DNA of 64,000 nucleotides from Pseudomonas morbosilactucae. Its GTDB lineage: Bacteria; Pseudomonadota; Gammaproteobacteria; Pseudomonadales; Pseudomonadaceae. Positions 60,037 through 64,000 of the stretch are shown here, piece after piece. Position numbers and translations under genes: made by a program. The stretch is from contig NZ_JALQCW010000008.1 in NCBI RefSeq assembly GCF_023241715.1, positions 124,001 through 188,000 of the forward strand. Direction: 5' to 3'. Under the pieces are notes generated by a model. It was not told the origin of the DNA and searched no databases. It saw only the letters and a program-made list of their open reading frames with translations. Each line of letters starts with the position of its first letter. Positions within the stretch are counted from its first letter, which is position 1.

Positions 60037-60903
60037 TTGAATCTGTTGCAGCACATTGCCCAGTCCCGTCACCTGTTACGCAAATCGGAGCTCAAGGTCG
60101 CAGACCATGTGCTGCTCGATCCGGCGGCGGTGATGCACAGTTCCATGGCTGACCTGGCCCATAGCGTGGGCATCAGCGAGCCGACCATCGTGCGCTTCTG
60201 TCGCGCCATCGGTTGCTCGGGTTTTCAGGATCTCAAGCTCAAATTGGCGCAGAGCCTGGCGGCGGGTGCCAGCTTTGGCCAGTTCGCGATCCATGAAGAT
60301 GATTCGGTCGCTGACTACAGCCTGAAAATCTTCGACACCACCCTGCACACCCTGATGGAGGTTCGCGAGAAACTCGACCCGGTGGCGTTGCAGCAGGCGG
60401 TGACCGCCATGTCCCAGGCCCAGCGTGTTGAGTTCTACGGTTTCGGCGCGTCGGGCGCAGTGGCGGCGGATGCCCAGCACAAGTTCTTTCGCCTGCTGCT
60501 GACCGCAGCGGCCTATTCCGACCCGCACATGCAGGCAATGTCGGCCGTGACCCTCAAGCCCACCGACGTGGCGATCTGCATTTCCCAATCCGGGCGTTCC
60601 AAGGACCTGCTGATCACCGCCAACCTGGTGCGTGAAAGCGGCGCCTCGCTGATCACCCTGTGCCCGAGCCAGACGCCATTGGCCGAGTTGTCGACGGTCA
60701 ACTTGGCGATCGATGTGCACGAAGACACCGAAATCTACACCCCGCTGACCTCGCGTATCGCCCACCTGGTGGTGATCGACGTGTTGGCGATGGGCGTGGC
60801 CATGGCCCGCGGCCCGAGCCTGGTCAACCACCTCAAGAGCGTCAAGCGCAGCCTTCGCAGCCTGCGCCTGTCACCCAAGTCGGTCAAAGCCCTGGACGAT
60901 TGA
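60037..60903 (+). CDS. RpiR/HexR-family transcriptional regulator with SIS domain
   Basis: 288 residues from a TTG start (MNLLQHIAQSRHLLRKSELK); no in-frame ATG occurs upstream before the family N-terminus. Helix-turn-helix about 20-75 (SMADLAHSVGISEPTIVRFC; RAIGCSGFQDLKLKLAQSLA), SIS sugar-phosphate domain about 120-260 (FYGFGASGAVAADAQHKFFR; CISQSGRSKDLLITANLVRE). Related to HexR, which senses keto-deoxy-phosphogluconate, but the gene is not beside zwf. In P. aeruginosa a similar gene lies between uvrD and pycR as I recall. It probably controls central carbon genes. Confidence 0.9.
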   Translation: MNLLQHIAQSRHLLRKSELKVADHVLLDPAAVMHSSMADLAHSVGISEPTIVRFCRAIGCSGFQDLKLKLAQSLAAGASFGQFAIHEDDSVADYSLKIFDTTLHTLMEVREKLDPVALQQAVTAMSQAQRVEFYGFGASGAVAADAQHKFFRLLLTAAAYSDPHMQAMSAVTLKPTDVAICISQSGRSKDLLITANLVRESGASLITLCPSQTPLAELSTVNLAIDVHEDTEIYTPLTSRIAHLVVIDVLAMGVAMARGPSLVNHLKSVKRSLRSLRLSPKSVKALDD

Positions 60904-60919
60904 GTCTGCAGCATCTCGG

Positions 60920-61381
60920 TTAGGGCAACGAGACATCGTCCTGGTCATCGAGATCGTCCGGCTTCACTTCCGCCAGGGTGCCCGCCGCGTCTTCACTGAG
61001 GCTACGCGCCTGGCGCACTGCCGCAGTGTCCGGCTTGAAATCCAGCAGCCTTTCTGCGGTCAGCAATTGTTCGTTGGCTTCCTCGAGCCGTACCAGTTCC
61101 TCGCCATAACCTTCGTAGTAAGTGTCGTCGTCCGACAGGTCGTCGATGCGCCGCTGTTTGGCGCTCAGGTTGGCATGGATCCTTTCCAGCAGATCCTGCT
61201 GCTCGACGATCTCATCGATGATTTCATCGACTTCATCTGGGTCGGCCGCAGTGTCAGGTGCCGGCTCCTGGGCTCGGCCGGCGGCGAGGGCAACCAGGGC
61301 GTCGTCTTTCCCCAGGCTGAAGATCGTGGGTTGTCCGGCAGGTTTCTTTTCGGGGGCTTTTTCGTGTTCTGGTGTGGTCAT
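60920..61381 (-). CDS. Acidic coiled-coil hypothetical protein (153 residues)
   Basis: Start at MTTPEHEKAPEKKPAGQPTI with GGAG 10 bases upstream; an ATG five codons earlier is possible. Highly acidic and helical: ADPDEVDEIIDEIVEQQDLL, then ERIHANLSAKQRRIDDLSDD and LVRLEEANEQLLTAERLLDF, ending DDQDDVSLP. No membrane segment or known motif. Probably an intracellular coiled-coil protein of unknown role, convergent with the RpiR gene. Confidence 0.75.
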   Translation of the reverse strand: MTTPEHEKAPEKKPAGQPTIFSLGKDDALVALAAGRAQEPAPDTAADPDEVDEIIDEIVEQQDLLERIHANLSAKQRRIDDLSDDDTYYEGYGEELVRLEEANEQLLTAERLLDFKPDTAAVRQARSLSEDAAGTLAEVKPDDLDDQDDVSLP

Positions 61382-61502
61382 GGTGGTGCTCTCCAATGAT
61401 TTGTCCAGCTAGGTGGTGCGGGGGTGATAATAGAGAGCGGGCATTTTCTGGGTGACCGGAAATTCGTGGAGGCGGTGTCCATTTTTCAAGGAGCGACAGT
61501 CG

Positions 61503-63239
61503 ATGGTCAGGATTCCAGCGTATTTTGAGATCTTCGAAGTGCTGTGCTGGGGGGGAGGGCTTGTGACTGCCACTGCCGATGGTTTTTCCGAGCTTAGGTC
61601 CTATGAGGCTAAGCAGAAGCTGTACTTCAGGAAAATCAATGAAGTGGAGCAGGGGCTGCTGCCGGACCTACTCAGGTACTTGGTACAGGGCGACAATGTG
61701 CTGGCTGATACGCTCCAGCACTATCTGAGTCAATATGAGCATGTCATCTCAATATTGAGGTCACGTCCGGTCATCACTTACCGGGATTACGAAACAGGAA
61801 TAGCCCGATTCCTGGATACCTGGGTTCTGCCGCAACTGGCCGTACTCCTGCATCGAATGCACACCAGGCTTTCTCCTCGAACGACGCTCTATCATTTCCA
61901 CGCGCTGCTGGTCACCCACGGGGCCAGCGACATACTGGCTTCTTCGGTGAAGGGCTACGTAAAAGGCCTGGTTCCGGCCGGGGTAGAAACTACGGATTTT
62001 TTCTATGCGCTGGACAAGGTCAGCGATAAATCCCATAAGAAACTCTCCACGATCAATGATGAGATCGAGGGCCTGAGCGCGGAGATTTCATCCAGCAAGC
62101 TGACCGCAGCAGAGCAACAAGAACTGTTGGACACCGTTCGTTGTGCCTACACGGCAGCGACTGCACTCAGTCGTTTTTCGGCCATGTACAAGGCCGCCCG
62201 GATGGATTCTAAAGCCACCCTGGTAGAACGTTTTCGTCATCACTACGAAGCAGTCTGCGGGCGTCGGGAGCCTGATCGACTGGCTACTTCGCATATGGGG
62301 CTGTTTGATAGCTTCATTGTTTCGAGATCGCTGGATGCGAGTGAAAATCACCATCTTGAGTATTTGTTCGTCCTCTTTTCCCAGCAAGTCGACGCAAGGT
62401 CAGTGGAGCAGTTCGAGCCCTTGCACCAACTTCTCCTAGTCACCGAAGAGGAGCCCCGGGACACCGTGGCGATCGAACAGGCATTCTCGAAGCTGGAACA
62501 GCATCCGGATTACCGGCTGTTTGAGGCCTTTGCGTGGCAGGCACGTGCCGCCTTGGCACTGGAGAATGGCGAAACTGCTCAATCCTTGGGGCTTTATCGG
62601 AACGTCCTGCCGTACTCGGAAAAACAGCAACTGGGGCATGTGGGTTTTTATGCCGCGTCTTATGCCATTGCGTTGGAGGTGATGCAGGAAACGCCCTTGC
62701 CTTACGGATACCAGAACCCGCTGATCAACTACAGAATTGAGTCGGAGTTGCAGGTCTGTGAGCTGTGCGTGGAGTTCCCTACGGTTTTCACCCCATACAG
62801 CAAGCCGCCTGAGTGGCCGGCCCCGGTGCAGGCGGTGTTCTCCTCGATCAGGGAGTTCAACTGGGATATGTTGGAGCTGGCGCGAACCTCCCAGGATATT
62901 TATTGCAACCCGTTGAAAAAGCTCAACGGATTCATGGGGGCGTTCTTTAACTCGCTGGCGTCGGGAAGCGATGAGGCCAGGTTCGGCAAGCTGATCTGCA
63001 AAGCCATCAAGGGCAAGGACCGGGGGCGTTCGGTGTTGAGCATGCATAGCGCCACGCCTTATGAGGTCTTGCGCGATGAGCATCTGTATATGCAGACGTT
63101 GTTCGGCAGCCGCAAGCTTTACTTTCGGTTGAATCCCTACTTGCATGCGTATTACCAGTTGCCGGAGGTCCGGAAGAAACTGATCTTGAAAGCCTTGAGC
63201 CCGGATCGTTACCGGGACGATTCGCAGCGGATCCATTGA
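61503..63239 (+). CDS. Unrecognised 578-residue protein, possibly acquired
   Basis: Start ATG with AAGGAG 9 bases before; an upstream in-frame GTG lacks such a site. A soluble, mostly helical protein without signal peptide, membrane helix or any motif I know. Features: a long helical N-terminal half (FRKINEVEQGLLPDLLRYLV, SDKSHKKLSTINDEIEGLSA), a middle part with FSQQVDARSVEQFEPLHQLL, and a conserved-looking end (LFGSRKLYFRLNPYLHAYYQ, LPEVRKKLILKALSPDRYRD). Base composition by eye is more AT-rich than neighbours, with codons such as TTG, ATA and AGG more frequent. Nothing around it points to a function. Confidence 0.8.
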   Translation: MVRIPAYFEIFEVLCWGGGLVTATADGFSELRSYEAKQKLYFRKINEVEQGLLPDLLRYLVQGDNVLADTLQHYLSQYEHVISILRSRPVITYRDYETGIARFLDTWVLPQLAVLLHRMHTRLSPRTTLYHFHALLVTHGASDILASSVKGYVKGLVPAGVETTDFFYALDKVSDKSHKKLSTINDEIEGLSAEISSSKLTAAEQQELLDTVRCAYTAATALSRFSAMYKAARMDSKATLVERFRHHYEAVCGRREPDRLATSHMGLFDSFIVSRSLDASENHHLEYLFVLFSQQVDARSVEQFEPLHQLLLVTEEEPRDTVAIEQAFSKLEQHPDYRLFEAFAWQARAALALENGETAQSLGLYRNVLPYSEKQQLGHVGFYAASYAIALEVMQETPLPYGYQNPLINYRIESELQVCELCVEFPTVFTPYSKPPEWPAPVQAVFSSIREFNWDMLELARTSQDIYCNPLKKLNGFMGAFFNSLASGSDEARFGKLICKAIKGKDRGRSVLSMHSATPYEVLRDEHLYMQTLFGSRKLYFRLNPYLHAYYQLPEVRKKLILKALSPDRYRDDSQRIH

Positions 63240-63361
63240 GCATTGTCGGGCAGACGTTCGTGGGGCGCGCCAAGCTTCATCGTTCTGTTACCCCGCTGAC
63301 GTACAACTGTCATCGGGGTAGCGCATGGTGAAACTCCCGTACTCGCATTGGGAGACTCGAA

Positions 63362-63574
63362 ATGGCCCGGCCTTACGAAGAAAGCAACAGCGTTGTAAAA
63401 ACCCGCCGTCAGCAGGAAGACCAGCGTCGCATGGAGTTCCGACGCGCGATTGAACATCGTTGTGAGCTGCGCCAGTTGCAGCAGGAAATCAACGATTACC
63501 CGGAGCTTGAAGCTATCAACTACTGGCAGGCCGCGCCGGCAGCTTCCCGTCGAAACGCTCAACCAACCCGCTGA
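63362..63574 (+). CDS. Small basic conserved-looking protein (70 residues)
   Basis: MARPYEESNSVVKTRRQQED continues into an Arg/Gln/Glu-rich helix (FRRAIEHRCELRQLQQEIND) and ends around NYWQAAPAASRR. GGGAGA precedes the ATG at a good distance. The composition recalls small Pseudomonas proteins annotated as PA3496-like, but I am not sure. Its last 59 bases overlap the 3' end of the convergent LysR gene. Confidence 0.65.
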   Translation: MARPYEESNSVVKTRRQQEDQRRMEFRRAIEHRCELRQLQQEINDYPELEAINYWQAAPAASRRNAQPTR

Positions 63575-64000
63575 TCTGCACCCGTTCGCTGCGGATAAAC
63601 CCCAGGAACGCATGCGCCACCGGTGACAGGCGTTTAGCCTTGGCCTGCACCAGGCACCAGCTGCGGTACAACGGCAGCTCTTCGACGGGCAACTCGATGA
63701 GTCCCCCCGTCGCCAACTCTAGGTTCAGGGCGTGGCGCGTCAACAAGGCCACGCCCAGACCCGCTCGCACACACTCGCGCTGGGCTTCGGCCGACGACAC
63801 TTCCAGGGTCTGGGTGAAGTGCACGCGTTTTTCCTTGAAGTATTCCTCGCAGGCCAGGCGCGTGCCGGAACCCTGTTCCCGCACCAGCAGGTTGTAGGGT
63901 TCCAGGTCTTGCAGGCGCAGCGGCCCCAAGTGGCACAGCGGGTGGTCCGGCGGGGCCACGGCAACGATCGGGTTGTTGAGGAACGGCAGGAATTCCAGGC
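63516..64000 (-). CDS. LysR-family regulator, C-terminal part (PycR-like; 5' end outside window)
   Basis: The frame is open to the window edge, so only the effector-binding domain is here: PFLNNPIVAVAPPDHPLCHL, YNLLVREQGSGTRLACEEYF, SSAEAQRECVRAGLGVALLT and YRSWCLVQAKAKRLSPVAHA. These are standard LysR substrate-domain strands. Synteny with uvrD and the RpiR gene suggests it is the regulator next to pyruvate carboxylase genes (pycR), which would lie beyond 64000; that is inference. Confidence 0.88.
   Translation of the reverse strand, partial: LEFLPFLNNPIVAVAPPDHPLCHLGPLRLQDLEPYNLLVREQGSGTRLACEEYFKEKRVHFTQTLEVSSAEAQRECVRAGLGVALLTRHALNLELATGGLIELPVEELPLYRSWCLVQAKAKRLSPVAHAFLGFIRSERVQISGLVERFDGKLPARPASS

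Noticed and set aside
1..64000. CRISPR arrays, tRNA or rRNA genes, insertion sequences, prophage
   Set aside because: No regularly spaced repeats, cloverleaf sequences, transposase or phage structural genes were seen; spacers are all shorter than 300 bases.

Overview
The window reads as chromosome of a fluorescens-group Pseudomonas: high GC, dense coding, many 4-bp ATGA overlaps, short REP hairpins, and gene neighbourhoods I know from Pseudomonas (uvrD, GGDEF/EAL gene, RpiR regulator, pycR; kefB-like gene, pdxY, DUF3301; the Zur/COG0523 zinc-starvation cluster). I see no rRNA, tRNA, insertion sequence, prophage or CRISPR array. All coordinates, frames and overlaps were read from the sequence; names come from recognised motifs and remembered families, not from searches.

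1-12930: the 3' end of a chemoreceptor gene, a CHM isomerase, a secreted exo-polygalacturonase, then a minus-strand locus of ECF sigma factor, FecR-type anti-sigma, TonB-dependent receptor with a signalling (STN) domain, M16 lipoprotein protease and SbmA/YddA-type ABC exporter. Receptor + protease + ABC protein match the protease-associated import (Fus/YddB-PqqL-YddA) systems that take up and cleave iron proteins such as plant ferredoxin. Here the system appears to be under iron-starvation cell-surface signalling, with a perfect Fur-type palindrome ahead of the sigma gene. The adjacent pectinolytic enzyme fits a plant-associated lifestyle.

13021-24029: a three-gene envelope unit (small membrane protein, DUF3142 lipoprotein, TPR protein with C-terminal anchor), a third-type dihydrolipoamide dehydrogenase, then a tightly packed six-gene operon resembling E. 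coli ynbABCD plus a PlsC-like acyltransferase and a small membrane protein. It looks like a dedicated pathway for an unidentified phospholipid.

24290-33800: three SPFH/band-7 proteins translationally coupled to a P1B-type metal ATPase (HmtA-like), with a degenerate Zur-like palindrome upstream; then cyclopropane fatty acid synthase and cardiolipin synthase (convergent), and a DUF3617 protein.

33816-47186: the zinc-starvation cluster. One minus-strand run (folE2, znuCBA-like transporter, hisI2, gamma-carbonic anhydrase, pyrQ, thrS2) and plus-strand genes (amidase, dksA2, zigA, DUF1826, second COG0523 gene) flank two copies of the same Zur palindrome, each between divergent genes. Zinc-independent or spare versions of zinc enzymes, a zinc importer and putative zinc chaperones are thus made together when zinc is short.

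47304-64000: pdxY interrupted by an amber codon, an APC permease, acyl-CoA thioesterase, CPA2 antiporter, SMI1/KNR4 protein, Tim44-like protein, EamA half-transporter, uvrD, a PAS-GGDEF-EAL protein, an RpiR/HexR-like regulator with a perfect operator-like palindrome, an unrecognised 578-residue protein of apparently lower GC, and the 3' part of a LysR gene (pycR-like) cut by the window edge.
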